A stretch of DNA of 64,000 nt from SIG299 sp045531955 (GCA_045531955.1 JAZSFC010000024.1:36378-100377); one strand, 5' to 3'. Positions 54,042 to 62,277 are shown, numbered from the stretch's first letter. Numbers and translations: made by a program. The notes: a model not told the origin generated them from the sequence alone.

Positions 54042-55970
54042 ATGGCGATATGCAGAGGTTGTGGCACAGATATTCCGGATGGTGTGGAATACTGTGAGGA
54101 GTGTTTAAACAAATTAAATACTGCGAAAGATTCGGAGTCGTATCTGGATAGTTTATTGAATGCAGTTATGACAGAGGAACCGGAACGAAGGGAGATTGTT
54201 TATTCGAAAAGGGAAGCAAGCTCTCTTGTTTCCGTGTCTGAAGATACGGAATCGGCGGTTGATTTTTTGATGGAGGATTTGCCGGCAGAAGAGGTTTTGA
54301 CGGCAGATTTGTTCATGGAAGAACCGTCGGCAGAAGAGGGTTTGAAGGAAGAATCGTTTATGGAAAAATCGTTTATGGAAGAATCGTCGGTGGATGATTT
54401 CCTGAAGGAAGAGCCGCCGATGGAGGATGTATTTGGTATGTTTTTTGAGGGTAATACAGAACTTCCCGATTTGAAAAACTATAGTATTTTCGGAGATGTA
54501 GACGAAAGTACGGTAGACCGTATGCTGGAAGAGGATTTGGGTGAATCAATGGACTGGGATACGGATGCTGCATCGGAAGCCGACAAAGGATGGCAGGCGG
54601 TGGAAGAAGACGTTTCGCCGTCCGAGGTAGGCGATATTGAAGATTTATTCGGAATGTTAGAAGACGCGCGGGGCGCCGATGCACCGGAGGAGATAGAACT
54701 GACGGAGCCGAATGTGATTACTCCGGAGGAGCTTGATGCCGCTGCGGATACGTTTAGCGGGATTGTGGAAGCACAGGACGAGGAGGTCCCGCTTACAGAG
54801 TTCGGAGATTTTGCTGATTTGTTCGGTGCTGCGGAAGAGAGCGGGGCAAACGAAGAACCGGTTACAGAGTTCGGCGATTTCGCGGATTTGTTTGCTGGCG
54901 GAGAAGAGATGCCGATGGGGGAAGAGTCCGAACCTGCCACGGGAGCATCGGAGCAGGCAATGGACGACTTTGCGGATTTGTTTGCAGGATTTGACGGAGA
55001 CGACAGCGGATTGTTTGAGTTCGGTACGGAACCGATAGAGATGGAGGCTGCAACGGAAGAGCCGGAGGCGGAAGAGGTGCAGATATCTCAGGTCACTGCG
55101 AATTCGGAACAGAAAGAAGCAGCAACAGAGCCGGCAGGTAAAAAGAGTAAGAGTCATAAGAAAGAGAAAGGTTCGGGACGTCTTGCAGCGTTATATCATA
55201 AATTGTTTGATAACGTAAAGGTGGACCCGTCAAAGATAAAGCCTCAGCCGACGATGGAAGAACTCGAGGCGCAGAAGAAGGCAAAGCTGGAAGCAAAAGA
55301 GCGTTCCAAGGAAGAAAAGGAAGCGTTACTTGCGGAGAAAAAGGAACAGGATAAGCAGGTAAAGCTGGAAAAACAGCGCGTCAAAAAAGAAGCAAAGGCA
55401 GAAAAAAAGGCGAAAAAGATGGAAGAAGCCAAGCTTTTGCTGGAAGAGTTGGAAAAGACCCGCATTAACCGTGCGGGAGCTTCGATTGTATTTATTTTCT
55501 TTGCGATGATTGCGGTAGTGATTATCGTGGGGACCAGTATTTTTTCGTATTCTCTCAGCATGCGGAATGCGGCGTATGAGTTCGAACGGGACGAATATAC
55601 GTTGGCGTATAATGAGATTTACGGTTTGGAAATCAAAAACAAACAAGAGGATATTTTGTTGTATGACCGCATTATGACGGTTATGTATGTGCAGAAGCAG
55701 TTGAATTCTTATCAGAACTATTACGGAATGAATGATAATCCGAAGGCGCTTGATTCTTTGTTGAAGGGATTACAGCGATATGAGAAGTACATTGATTTGG
55801 CGGTTAAGCTGGATGTTGACAGTGATTTGGATTCTGTCAGAAAGACGATTCTTCAGAAAATTGAGGAGAGCTTTTCCATGACGGAACAGGAGGCTATGGA
55901 GATTATTCAGTCCGATTCCCAGGCGGAATACAGTAAAAAGGTATACGATGCCGTGGATGCGTTAGAGTAA
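54042..55970 (+). CDS. Acidic membrane protein with zinc ribbon and DFADLF repeats
   Basis: About 642 residues from the ATG after GAAAGG. The N-terminal zinc ribbon is CRGCGTDIPDGVEYCEEC. Residues ~50-340 are very acidic and contain a repeated short motif, EFGDFADLF (twice), DFADLF and DIEDLFGML. A Lys/Glu-rich coiled coil follows (about 390-470), then one membrane span (ASIVFIFFAMIAVVIIVGTS) and an outer helical domain. The repeats look like linear peptide motifs for a partner protein. It follows cheV after 23 nt, so it may be part of the chemotaxis or polar machinery, an inference from position. Confidence 0.75.
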   Translation: MAICRGCGTDIPDGVEYCEECLNKLNTAKDSESYLDSLLNAVMTEEPERREIVYSKREASSLVSVSEDTESAVDFLMEDLPAEEVLTADLFMEEPSAEEGLKEESFMEKSFMEESSVDDFLKEEPPMEDVFGMFFEGNTELPDLKNYSIFGDVDESTVDRMLEEDLGESMDWDTDAASEADKGWQAVEEDVSPSEVGDIEDLFGMLEDARGADAPEEIELTEPNVITPEELDAAADTFSGIVEAQDEEVPLTEFGDFADLFGAAEESGANEEPVTEFGDFADLFAGGEEMPMGEESEPATGASEQAMDDFADLFAGFDGDDSGLFEFGTEPIEMEAATEEPEAEEVQISQVTANSEQKEAATEPAGKKSKSHKKEKGSGRLAALYHKLFDNVKVDPSKIKPQPTMEELEAQKKAKLEAKERSKEEKEALLAEKKEQDKQVKLEKQRVKKEAKAEKKAKKMEEAKLLLEELEKTRINRAGASIVFIFFAMIAVVIIVGTSIFSYSLSMRNAAYEFERDEYTLAYNEIYGLEIKNKQEDILLYDRIMTVMYVQKQLNSYQNYYGMNDNPKALDSLLKGLQRYEKYIDLAVKLDVDSDLDSVRKTILQKIEESFSMTEQEAMEIIQSDSQAEYSKKVYDAVDALE

Positions 55971-56003
55971 GAAAGTTTAGATGATTTTAATGTAAGATAC
56001 TGT

Positions 56004-56035
56004 TGTCGGGGCATGTCCCCGACAGTAGTTTTTTT
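56004..56035 (+). terminator. Rho-independent terminator
   Basis: An 8-bp stem TGTCGGGG / CCCCGACA with extra flanking pairs and a run of T ends the cheV unit. Confidence 0.85.
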
Positions 56036-56155
56036 ATCATAAAGGAAAGAGTTTTCTTTATGATAAAAACGCTCTGCGAGGATCGCACTGCGGCGGATGT
56101 GTAATTGTTGCTTAACGTAACCTGCCGCAGGCGGTGAATCTCGCAAGCGAGATTC
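56031..56155 (+). promoter_or_regulatory. Hairpin-rich leader upstream of hisHF
   Basis: Four inverted repeats occur in a row. A perfect 14-bp repeat pairs TTTTTATCATAAAG (56031-56044) with 56056-56069. TGCGA-gga-TCGCA lies at 56075-56087. CTGCGGC (56088-56094) pairs with GCCGCAG (56124-56130). GAATCTCG-CAAG-CGAGATTC lies at 56136-56155, just before the hisH ribosome site. The first hairpin shares its T-run with the preceding terminator. I see no histidine-rich leader peptide or T-box sequence. Confidence 0.4.
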
Positions 56156-56174
56156 TTATTTATTAGGAGGAACT

Positions 56175-56780
56175 ATGATAGCGATTATTGATTATGATGC
56201 CGGTAATTTAAAAAGTGTGGAAAAGGCATTGATAAAAGTAGGGGCAGAACCGGTAGTAACAAGGGATGCCAAGGTAATCGAACAGGCGGATAAAGTGATT
56301 TTGCCGGGTGTGGGAGCATTCGGTGAAGCAATGGAGAAGTTAAAGAGCTTTGATCTAATCGAGCCGATTTATAAGGTAGTAGAGCAGGGCAAACCGTTTC
56401 TCGGTATTTGCCTTGGTTTGCAGCTTTTGTTTGAGTACAGCGAAGAAAAGGAAGGCTGCAAGGGGCTTTCTTTGTTAAAAGGCGGAATTAAGCGGATTCC
56501 GGATGCGCCGGGGTTAAAAGTTCCTCATATGGGCTGGAATTCTTTAAAGGTAACGGAGAATGCAAAGTTGTTCCGTAATCTTCCGGAGGACCCGTATGTG
56601 TATTTTGTTCATTCGTATTACTTACAGGCGGAGGAACCGGACATTGTGGCGGCAACCACCGAGTATGGTGTGACGGTACATGCGTCGGTGGAGAAGGACA
56701 ATGTGTTTGCTTGTCAGTTCCATCCGGAAAAGAGCGGTGAAGTCGGACTTGCCATTTTGAAAAATTTTGTTGAGCTGTAA
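56175..56780 (+). CDS. hisH: Imidazole glycerol phosphate synthase, glutaminase subunit HisH
   Basis: This 201-residue class I amidotransferase has the nucleophile Cys in PFLGICLGLQLLFE and the His-x-Glu pair in CQFHPEKSG, the complete catalytic triad. It also has the HisH motif PHMGWNSL. It supplies ammonia from glutamine to HisF in histidine synthesis. The start follows TAGGAGG, and hisF begins 10 nt after its stop. Confidence 0.97.
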   Translation: MIAIIDYDAGNLKSVEKALIKVGAEPVVTRDAKVIEQADKVILPGVGAFGEAMEKLKSFDLIEPIYKVVEQGKPFLGICLGLQLLFEYSEEKEGCKGLSLLKGGIKRIPDAPGLKVPHMGWNSLKVTENAKLFRNLPEDPYVYFVHSYYLQAEEPDIVAATTEYGVTVHASVEKDNVFACQFHPEKSGEVGLAILKNFVEL

Positions 56781-56790
56781 GGAGAGAATT

Positions 56791-57552
56791 ATGTTTACGA
56801 AGCGTATTATTCCGTGTCTGGATGTACATAACGGCAGAGTTGTAAAAGGAATTAATTTTGTGAATTTAAGAGATGCAGGCGACCCGGTAGAGGTAGGCGC
56901 AGCCTATGATGCGGCAGGTGCCGATGAATTGGTCTTTTTGGATATTACTGCATCTTCCGATGCACGTGCCATTAAGCTTGATATGGTACGCCGTGTGGCG
57001 GAGCGTGTATTTATTCCGTTTACGGTGGGTGGCGGTATTCGTACCGTAGATGATTTTAAGGAGATTTTACGGGAAGGTGCCGATAAGATCGCGGTAAATA
57101 CCGCGGCGATTTTAAACCCACGTCTCATTGCGGATGCTGCGGACAAATTCGGCAGTCAGTGCGTGGTGGTTGCGATAGATGCAAAACGTCGCGAAGACGG
57201 TTCCGGCTGGAATATTTACAAGAACGGCGGTCGCGTGGACATGGGCATTGATGCCATTGAATGGGCAATAGAGGCGCATAAGTTGGGGGCGGGAGAGTTT
57301 CTTGTAACCAGTATGGATAAAGACGGGACCAAGGACGGCTATGATTTGGAATTGACCAGACAGATTGCGGAAGTGGTATCCGTACCGGTTATTGCCTCCG
57401 GCGGAGCGGGAACAAAAGCACACTTTTATGATGCGTTGACGGAAGGAAAAGCAGATGCGGCATTGGCAGCTTCTTTGTTCCATTATAAGGAGCTGGAGAT
57501 TACCGAAGTGAAAGAATATTTGCGCGGCAGAGGAGTCAGCGTCCGTTTATAA
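56791..57552 (+). CDS. hisF: Imidazole glycerol phosphate synthase, cyclase subunit HisF
   Basis: 253 residues from the ATG after AAGGAGAG. The (beta/alpha)8 barrel has the catalytic Asp in RIIPCLDVHNGRVVKG and the second in VTSMDKDGTKDGYD, plus phosphate-binding VGGGIRT and ASGGAGT. With HisH it makes the imidazole ring of histidine and releases AICAR to purine synthesis. The other his genes are not in this window. Confidence 0.97.
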   Translation: MFTKRIIPCLDVHNGRVVKGINFVNLRDAGDPVEVGAAYDAAGADELVFLDITASSDARAIKLDMVRRVAERVFIPFTVGGGIRTVDDFKEILREGADKIAVNTAAILNPRLIADAADKFGSQCVVVAIDAKRREDGSGWNIYKNGGRVDMGIDAIEWAIEAHKLGAGEFLVTSMDKDGTKDGYDLELTRQIAEVVSVPVIASGGAGTKAHFYDALTEGKADAALAASLFHYKELEITEVKEYLRGRGVSVRL

Positions 57553-57568
57553 GAGAAGTAAAAAGAAA

Positions 57569-57597
57569 ACGCCTGTCCGTTGGGGCAGGTGTTTTTT
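57569..57597 (+). terminator. Rho-independent terminator
   Basis: A 10-bp stem (ACGCCTGTCC with GGGCAGGTGT, including G-T pairs), a 4-nt loop and a T-run follow hisF. Confidence 0.8.
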
Positions 57598-57607
57598 CGG
57601 CATAAAA

Positions 57608-57784
57608 CTAACAAAATTGATTGGTATCGGAATCGTAGTGGTAGTCAATGCGTTCCAGTATGTTGATAATGTCTTCGGAAGAGCAGCTGTTGCTGTTACA
57701 AAATTCCGCAAGACTTGCATAGTTATCGCGTAACTGGGTATTGATATAACTTAACAGAATCACTGGGTCTTTCGGTAAGTTCAT
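57608..57784 (-). CDS. DUF4250 family small protein
   Basis: 58 residues on the minus strand, with an AAGGAGTC site 6 nt before the ATG. The opening MNLPKDPVILLSYINTQLRD and the end IDYHYDSDTNQFC match the DUF4250 family, which is about 55-60 residues long and common in Clostridia. It is helical and cytosolic, with function unknown. It lies alone between hisF and the AEC transporter. Confidence 0.88.
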   Translation of the reverse strand: MNLPKDPVILLSYINTQLRDNYASLAEFCNSNSCSSEDIINILERIDYHYDSDTNQFC

Positions 57785-57916
57785 AAGGGACTCCTTTCGT
57801 ATATGATGCGGCTAAATTGTAGCACAGACAGAGGAAAAAGTAAAGCGTAGGATGGCAGGAACGCAGGATTAAATCGAAGGAATGCGGGAGAGTCTGAAGA
57901 AAGGAAATAAAAAGGG

Positions 57917-58873
57917 ATGGAATTGGCAGGAATTCTTGTAAATCAGGTGGTGGTAATGTTTTTGTTACTGGCGACCGGTATGCTTTTATATAAGATTAAG
58001 ATGATTACCGATGAAGGAAACCGGCAGATGGCGGGAGTGGTGTTGTATGTTGTTGCGCCTTTGTTGATTTTGGACACATACAGTATAGAGTACGACGCGA
58101 CACTTACGAAAAATATGTTGCTTGGGTTTGCTTTGTCTGCTATCAGTATTTTAATCGGTATTTTGGTGTCGTATGTATTAAAGCCGGGAAGTAAAGCAGA
58201 AAGCTTTTCAACGGAACGGTTTACGGTTATTTTTACGAATTGCGGCTTTATGGGAATCCCGTTGGCGGAAGCGGTATTCGGAGATATCGGTGTAATCTAC
58301 TGTACCACATATATTACCATGTTTAATCTGTTTGTATGGACCTACGGTCTGGCCTTGATGCGTGGGAAGAGCAGTTCCAAAACCAGCCTTAAGGAAAAAT
58401 TGAAGCCGTTTCTGACGCCTACCATGTTTTGTATTGCCTTGGGATTATTGGTGTATTTTTTGCAGATTCCGTTACCGAAACAGATTAAGTCGGCGGTGGG
58501 ATATATTTCTTCCATGAATACGCCTCTAGCCATGATTGTGTCCGGTATTTACATTGCGCAGGGAGATCTGTTTGGTGCGCTTCGAAAAGGAAGAGTATAT
58601 GCCGTCAGTGCCATAAAATGTCTGGCGGTACCTTTTTTAATGATATTTGTATTGGTGTTTTTGCCGTTTGATGAGAAGCTAAAGACAACCATTTTGATTT
58701 TGTCCGCTTGTCCCAGCGGTGCCAATGGGATGCTGTTTGCCAACCGGTTTGGAGGCGATACAAAGACGGCGTCCAATGTGTTTACCGTTACTACTATTGC
58801 CAGTATTGTATGTATTCCGCTTATGGTTATGCTGTCGGAATGGATTACGGGATTTGTAGGCGGTTTGTTTTGA
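57917..58873 (+). CDS. AEC-family (auxin efflux carrier-like) permease
   Basis: This 318-residue protein has about ten membrane spans in two halves, each with a broken-helix region: FTNCGFMGIPLAEAVFGD in the first and SACPSGANGMLFANRFGG in the second, typical of AEC/YfdV proteins. The family exports organic anions such as malate or siderophores; the substrate is not predictable. The start at 57917 follows AAAGGAAATAAAAAGGG. Confidence 0.92.
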   Translation: MELAGILVNQVVVMFLLLATGMLLYKIKMITDEGNRQMAGVVLYVVAPLLILDTYSIEYDATLTKNMLLGFALSAISILIGILVSYVLKPGSKAESFSTERFTVIFTNCGFMGIPLAEAVFGDIGVIYCTTYITMFNLFVWTYGLALMRGKSSSKTSLKEKLKPFLTPTMFCIALGLLVYFLQIPLPKQIKSAVGYISSMNTPLAMIVSGIYIAQGDLFGALRKGRVYAVSAIKCLAVPFLMIFVLVFLPFDEKLKTTILILSACPSGANGMLFANRFGGDTKTASNVFTVTTIASIVCIPLMVMLSEWITGFVGGLF

Positions 58874-58920
58874 CAGAAAAATCGAGAATTGTTCGAAATA
58901 TTTAAACTTTTAATTTTTTG

Positions 58921-58949
58921 TTGACAAATCAATGGAAAGGGTGTATAGT
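58921..58949 (+). promoter_or_regulatory. Promoter of tRNA-Gly
   Basis: Consensus TTGACA (58921-58926) and TATAGT (58944-58949) are 17 nt apart. The tRNA leader contains a hairpin GTACCAA (58956-58962) / TTGGTAC (58973-58979). Confidence 0.8.
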
Positions 58950-58991
58950 ATGAGAGTACCAAGCAGAGAGCGTTGGTACCTCATAAGAAAT

Positions 58992-59063
58992 GCACAAGTG
59001 GCTCAGTGGTGGAGTATCGCCTTGCCAAGGCGAGGGTCGCGGGTTCGAATCCCGTCTTGTGCT
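58992..59063 (+). tRNA. tRNA-Gly (anticodon GCC)
   Basis: A 72-nt cloverleaf. The acceptor stem is GCACAAG / CTTGTGC with discriminator T, and the D arm contains GCTCAGTGGTGGAGT. The anticodon stem TCGCC / GGCGA encloses loop TTGCCAA with anticodon GCC. The T arm is GCGGG-TTCGAAT-CCCGT. CCA is not encoded. Its 3' end borders a leftward operon with a tyrosine recombinase, so it is the likely integration site of that element. Confidence 0.95.
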
Positions 59064-59078
59064 TCTTTCAATTTTTTA

Positions 59079-59106
59079 CCCAGTAGAGCCTTTCTACTGG
59101 GTTTTT
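59079..59106. terminator. Terminator after tRNA-Gly
   Basis: A 9-bp perfect stem CCCAGTAGA / TCTACTGGG, 5-nt loop and TTTTT. It also overlaps the end of the oppositely oriented Lar-like gene (stop at 59094), so it may be used from both sides. Confidence 0.85.
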
Positions 59107-59339
59107 GTTTTTAGTTTCAAATTTATAATTTTTCTTTTGTTCCAAAAATCTACAGCCATAATAGCAGCACATACACCATATTCCACGTCTGCGCACCGTC
59201 GACCTTCGGCACCACACTCACTACATCGAATATAACTTTCATGTACATACTCATTATGTCCTATCATTACATCACGTTCAGTATATACGCCATTCCCTCC
59301 GCAAAAGGGACATCTTTTCAACTTAATTCCCTGTATCAT
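59094..59339 (-). CDS. Lar-like restriction alleviation family protein
   Basis: This 81-residue protein follows AAAGGAG. The zinc ribbon LKRCPFCGGNGVYTERD then YIRCSECGAEGRRC, followed by AAIMAVDFWNKR, is the pattern of Lar-family proteins (C-P-x-C ... C-x-x-C ... W-N-x-R). In Rac prophage, Lar modulates host type I restriction-modification. That function is assumed only by family, but an anti-restriction gene suits a phage. Confidence 0.75.
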   Translation of the reverse strand: MIQGIKLKRCPFCGGNGVYTERDVMIGHNEYVHESYIRCSECGAEGRRCADVEYGVCAAIMAVDFWNKRKIINLKLKTKTQ

Positions 59340-59364
59340 TTTTTCTCCTTTCTTTTGGGTATTT

Positions 59365-59520
59365 AAGGGTAAGCCTTTGGCTTACGCTCCGCCGAGGGTA
59401 GATTCAGAACCGGGAGAGGGCAGACCATCAAGGCTCTTGCGCTTGCGCGCGTCACAGTTATCCGGCGCGACCGAATAAGCGTTGCGTCCGCTTATTCTTG
59501 CTTGCACGGATGGGTTTCTT
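59365..59520. other. Hairpin-rich non-coding segment inside the prophage
   Basis: This GC-rich stretch without a gene contains GGTAAGCC-ttt-GGCTTAC near its left end, a GCGCTTGCGCGC palindrome-like run, and GAATAAGCG-ttgcgtc-CGCTTATTC near 59473-59497. The composition differs from the AT-rich coding parts next to it. In filamentous phages the intergenic region with strong hairpins carries the replication origin and packaging signal, so this is a candidate for that region. Confidence 0.4.
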
Positions 59521-59535
59521 TTAGGTATTCCGAAA

Positions 59536-59688
59536 TTACAAAGTTTCTTTACAATCATTCAGTAACGCTTTCATATACTCCTTTTGTTCTTCTGTCATGA
59601 ACAAACACGCTATATATGCGGTTGGTTCTCCTTTTTTGGCATTCTCAAAAACTTCGTTCAATTCTTCTTTATCTTTCTCTGACAACAT
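59536..59688 (-). CDS. Small acidic helical protein, 50 residues
   Basis: The ATG follows AGGGGGTGTAAAGG. The peptide MLSEKDKEELNEVFENAKKG ... TEEQKEYMKALLNDCKETL is helical and charged, with no membrane span. Its ribosome site lies next to the integrase stop, so it is co-transcribed. No family is recognised; size and position would fit an excision factor or other small phage protein, which is a guess. Confidence 0.55.
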   Translation of the reverse strand: MLSEKDKEELNEVFENAKKGEPTAYIACLFMTEEQKEYMKALLNDCKETL

Positions 59689-59700
59689 CCTTTACACCCC

Positions 59701-60786
59701 CTAACACAATGATAATTCTATTATCGGCTTCTGCTGCATCACGTTCCGCACCAACTCGAACGAATCCGGCGAAGTGATTATATAGTTCTGCTCCGTGGTT
59801 CGTATTTCTGCATGCCCCATCAAATCACTTATAACCTTAGTCGGCACTCCGTTTTGATGCAGTTCCGTTGCAAATGTCTTGCGGATTCTGTGGCTATTGA
59901 ACATCGGTATGTCACAGATAATGCATAAACGCCGGAGTGTCCATTCCAACGACCTCGTTAGGATCTGATTTCCACCATCATATGCTAAGAACTCACTTTC
60001 ATAGCCCTGTTCCTCATGCCACCGTTTCAATTCTCCAAGTATAAATACACTTTCATTTACCAACGGTACCCGGCGCACAGAATGAACCGTTTTTGTTTTG
60101 TCCTGTGCGTGATATGCCACAACACCTATACGTTCTCCATTCACATCACGAGTAAAGGCTTTTACCTCGGTACTATGTACGTGAATATACCGCTCCTTAA
60201 AATCCACATCAGACCAACGAAGAGAAGCCAGTTCTCCGATACGCAGACCGAGATAGAAGTTAAGGAGAAGAACCAAGGAAGCAGACCGTTTTTCTACATA
60301 GACCTTATCAATTAACACGGCCCGGGCAAAACGTTCCCTATCTCTGGAAGAAACAGCGAACTCTTGCGTTTCATTCTGCACGATGTTTTGAAGTGCTATG
60401 TATCTCTTTACCAGTGACCAATTCACGCAATAACAATGACCTCTACCGGTATCATAAGCGTACTGCATTACATTATTGACTATCTGATAAATACGCCCAT
60501 ACTCCTTTTTTGTAATGTTCCCCCTTTCCGTTAAGATTGTATTGAGAAAAGTATAGATTGTGACTTCATCCAAAAGATGAACAGGCATCTTCACAAAATC
60601 AGTACACGCATAGTATTTCCTATACGTGACTTCGATTCTATCCACGCTCTGAGGACGAATCCGGTTGATTTTGGTTTTAAACCACCCATGATAGGCAGTT
60701 TCAAAAGACACCTGTTCATCAATATCCACTTCTTTAATTATTCCGAGCTTATAGCCCTCTTCAATCCATGCTTCTTTTGTCATCAT
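59701..60786 (-). CDS. Tyrosine recombinase (phage integrase family)
   Basis: 361 residues following AAGGGGG. The catalytic domain (about 150-350) has Arg in LYLGLRIGELASLRWSDV, the His-x-x-Arg box FNSHRIRKTFATELH, the second His in SDLMGHAEIRTTEQNY and the nucleophile Tyr in that same segment. The N-terminal SAM-like core-binding domain is present. It is the likely integrase for insertion at the tRNA-Gly 3' end. The gene is 64 nt behind the Zot gene with a GC hairpin between them. Confidence 0.93.
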   Translation of the reverse strand: MMTKEAWIEEGYKLGIIKEVDIDEQVSFETAYHGWFKTKINRIRPQSVDRIEVTYRKYYACTDFVKMPVHLLDEVTIYTFLNTILTERGNITKKEYGRIYQIVNNVMQYAYDTGRGHCYCVNWSLVKRYIALQNIVQNETQEFAVSSRDRERFARAVLIDKVYVEKRSASLVLLLNFYLGLRIGELASLRWSDVDFKERYIHVHSTEVKAFTRDVNGERIGVVAYHAQDKTKTVHSVRRVPLVNESVFILGELKRWHEEQGYESEFLAYDGGNQILTRSLEWTLRRLCIICDIPMFNSHRIRKTFATELHQNGVPTKVISDLMGHAEIRTTEQNYIITSPDSFELVRNVMQQKPIIELSLC

Positions 60787-60850
60787 AATAAATCCCCCTT
60801 TGAATAGTTCGCGCCCGGCAGAGCAGGGCGGGAGATAAACTCCCGAGCCC

Positions 60851-61747
60851 TTATGCTCCGGCCTTGCGCGCTTTCTTCAATTTACGCGATGGTTTTACAA
60901 TACCACCGATACCAACAGTTTCATATCCTTGCAATTCAAGAATCTCCTTGTCAGAAAGCATCTTTCCATCTTCACATTCTTTCACAAGATTTTCTACACA
61001 AGCAAGAGTATCATAATTTGCAAATTCTTTATTTGTAGCGAACCAACACTTCCGGCGAATAGGTTTCAGAAGCATCACGTTCGTAGCGTTTTCCATTTCC
61101 CACGCATCATAGTAATAATTTTTTACATATCGCCATACCTTATCGCAATCCACTACATAACTCGTTACCTGACGAAGCAGAGCATCACAATGCGCGAATC
61201 TTTGGGAAGTCATATAAAGACTGATATAGTGATGGCGACAAGTAAGTATAGTATTGAGCAACAGCGGGTTGAAGTTACTCTTGAAGCTCCGGCTGTTCAT
61301 CTGCACAGAAAACTCATCTCCAAGGAACAACGATATGGTAAGAGTTCCACAAGCTTCATCAATCTGTTCACGTTGTGCTGCTACATTAACCATTTGTTGC
61401 AACCCGGTAAATTTGATATACGGTATTGCTAAATCAACATTCGAGTAAACTACAATTTTTTGTATAACCCACTTTTTTCGATACTTGTCATAAACCTTTT
61501 TATCATTATACTTTTTGTACAAATATGTAACCTCATGGACAGCCGACAAAGTTTTTCCCTTGCCAAATAATCCACAATAGGAGACAAGTTTCCCACTCTT
61601 ACACCGTCTCCATCCGGCATGGAATAACCATTCTATAGCATCCCCAACGGTATTAAATACCGACTTGAACGGATGGAACAGCGCACACCGAAAAACGGGA
61701 GAGCAGAAGAACAACACTATTAAAACTATTCCCACCAACAAATGCAT
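60851..61747 (-). CDS. Zot/pI-like filamentous phage assembly ATPase
   Basis: This 298-residue protein has an N-terminal membrane span (HLLVGIVLIVLFFCSPVF), then a P-loop ATPase with Walker A CGLFGKGKTLSA and a Walker B-like ISLFLGDEF. It also has a region LLNTILTCRHHYISLYMTSQ that corresponds to the Zot sensor strand, with the polar residue after it. Zot/pI proteins drive extrusion of filamentous virions through the membrane. In Ff phages the span is C-terminal; here it is N-terminal. The C-terminus is basic (KPSRKLKKARKAGA). It overlaps the upstream gene by 1 nt (TAATG). Confidence 0.85.
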   Translation of the reverse strand: MHLLVGIVLIVLFFCSPVFRCALFHPFKSVFNTVGDAIEWLFHAGWRRCKSGKLVSYCGLFGKGKTLSAVHEVTYLYKKYNDKKVYDKYRKKWVIQKIVVYSNVDLAIPYIKFTGLQQMVNVAAQREQIDEACGTLTISLFLGDEFSVQMNSRSFKSNFNPLLLNTILTCRHHYISLYMTSQRFAHCDALLRQVTSYVVDCDKVWRYVKNYYYDAWEMENATNVMLLKPIRRKCWFATNKEFANYDTLACVENLVKECEDGKMLSDKEILELQGYETVGIGGIVKPSRKLKKARKAGA

Positions 61748-61887
61748 TAATTACGCGCCCCCTTACCAAATGTTTGAATGAGGGTGCATATAACATCAAA
61801 AAACATCAACAATAGCAATATGCAAAGTATGTAATCCCAATCTGAATCACATCCGGCAAAAACTATATCAAGCCACCTCTGGAACAT
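61747..61887 (-). CDS. Tiny membrane protein, 46 residues (coat-like)
   Basis: The ATG follows the previous stop directly (TAAATG) and the stop overlaps the Zot start (TAATG), so translation is coupled on both sides. The peptide MFQRWLDIVFAGCDSDWDYI begins amphipathic, then has one span (LCILLLLMFFDVICTLI) and the basic end GKGARN. Its location directly before Zot matches the minor coat gene VI slot of filamentous phages; the function is inferred from position. Confidence 0.7.
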   Translation of the reverse strand: MFQRWLDIVFAGCDSDWDYILCILLLLMFFDVICTLIQTFGKGARN

Positions 61888-62112
61888 TTACGCACCACCT
61901 TTCTTTCTTGCCCGGGAAAGCAGACCATAAAACTGGAACACAACCAACAAAATTAAAAACGTGGTAGCATGTCCAACGGAATCATTGACTTTTACCAAAT
62001 TCTCATTCTGCTGTTGCAGTTCCGCGACCAATGTCTCATATTGTTCCTGTGCTATATGGACATTATCCACGTACACAGATACGCTCGTAACTTCATTATC
62101 TTCCATACTCAC
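61888..62112 (-). CDS. Small membrane protein, 74 residues (coat-like)
   Basis: An acidic, Gln/Glu-rich helical N-terminal half (AQEQYETLVAELQQQNENL) is followed by one membrane span (ATTFLILLVVFQFYGLL) and a basic tail (SRARKKGGA). Outside-acidic, span, inside-basic is the plan of filamentous phage coat proteins. The ribosome site is AGGGGTGTG and the next gene starts right at its stop. Coat identity is an inference. Confidence 0.7.
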   Translation of the reverse strand: MSMEDNEVTSVSVYVDNVHIAQEQYETLVAELQQQNENLVKVNDSVGHATTFLILLVVFQFYGLLSRARKKGGA

Positions 62113-62117
62113 ACCCC

Positions 62118-62273
62118 TTATTTAAAGAATTTAATCAAGAACCAAACAACCAAGGCACCAATAGCGCCAAATAGGAATATAGTCCATAATGGAAACCAAT
62201 ACCCAAATACAGGCACTTGCACATCACACATAAATTTATAGATACCTTGGAGCAACTGTCGCATATCTTCCAT
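62118..62273 (-). CDS. Small membrane protein, 51 residues (coat-like)
   Basis: The start is at the ATG of MEDMRQLLQG, which follows GAGGGGGTAGC; a longer in-frame version from 62318 lacks a site. An N-terminal amphipathic helix leads to one membrane span (LWTIFLFGAIGALVVWFLI) and a short basic end KFFK. Length and plan resemble mature major coat proteins, though no cleavable signal is seen. It is the first gene after the operon promoter found at 62290-62318. Confidence 0.7.
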   Translation of the reverse strand: MEDMRQLLQGIYKFMCDVQVPVFGYWFPLWTIFLFGAIGALVVWFLIKFFK

Positions 62274-62277
62274 ACCG

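Noticed and set aside
56070..56160. T-box or histidine attenuator before hisH
   Set aside because: No T-box consensus, specifier loop or His-rich leader peptide could be found.
58932..59235. Short plus-strand frames across the tRNA-Gly gene
   Set aside because: They read through the tRNA and its terminator and are artefacts.
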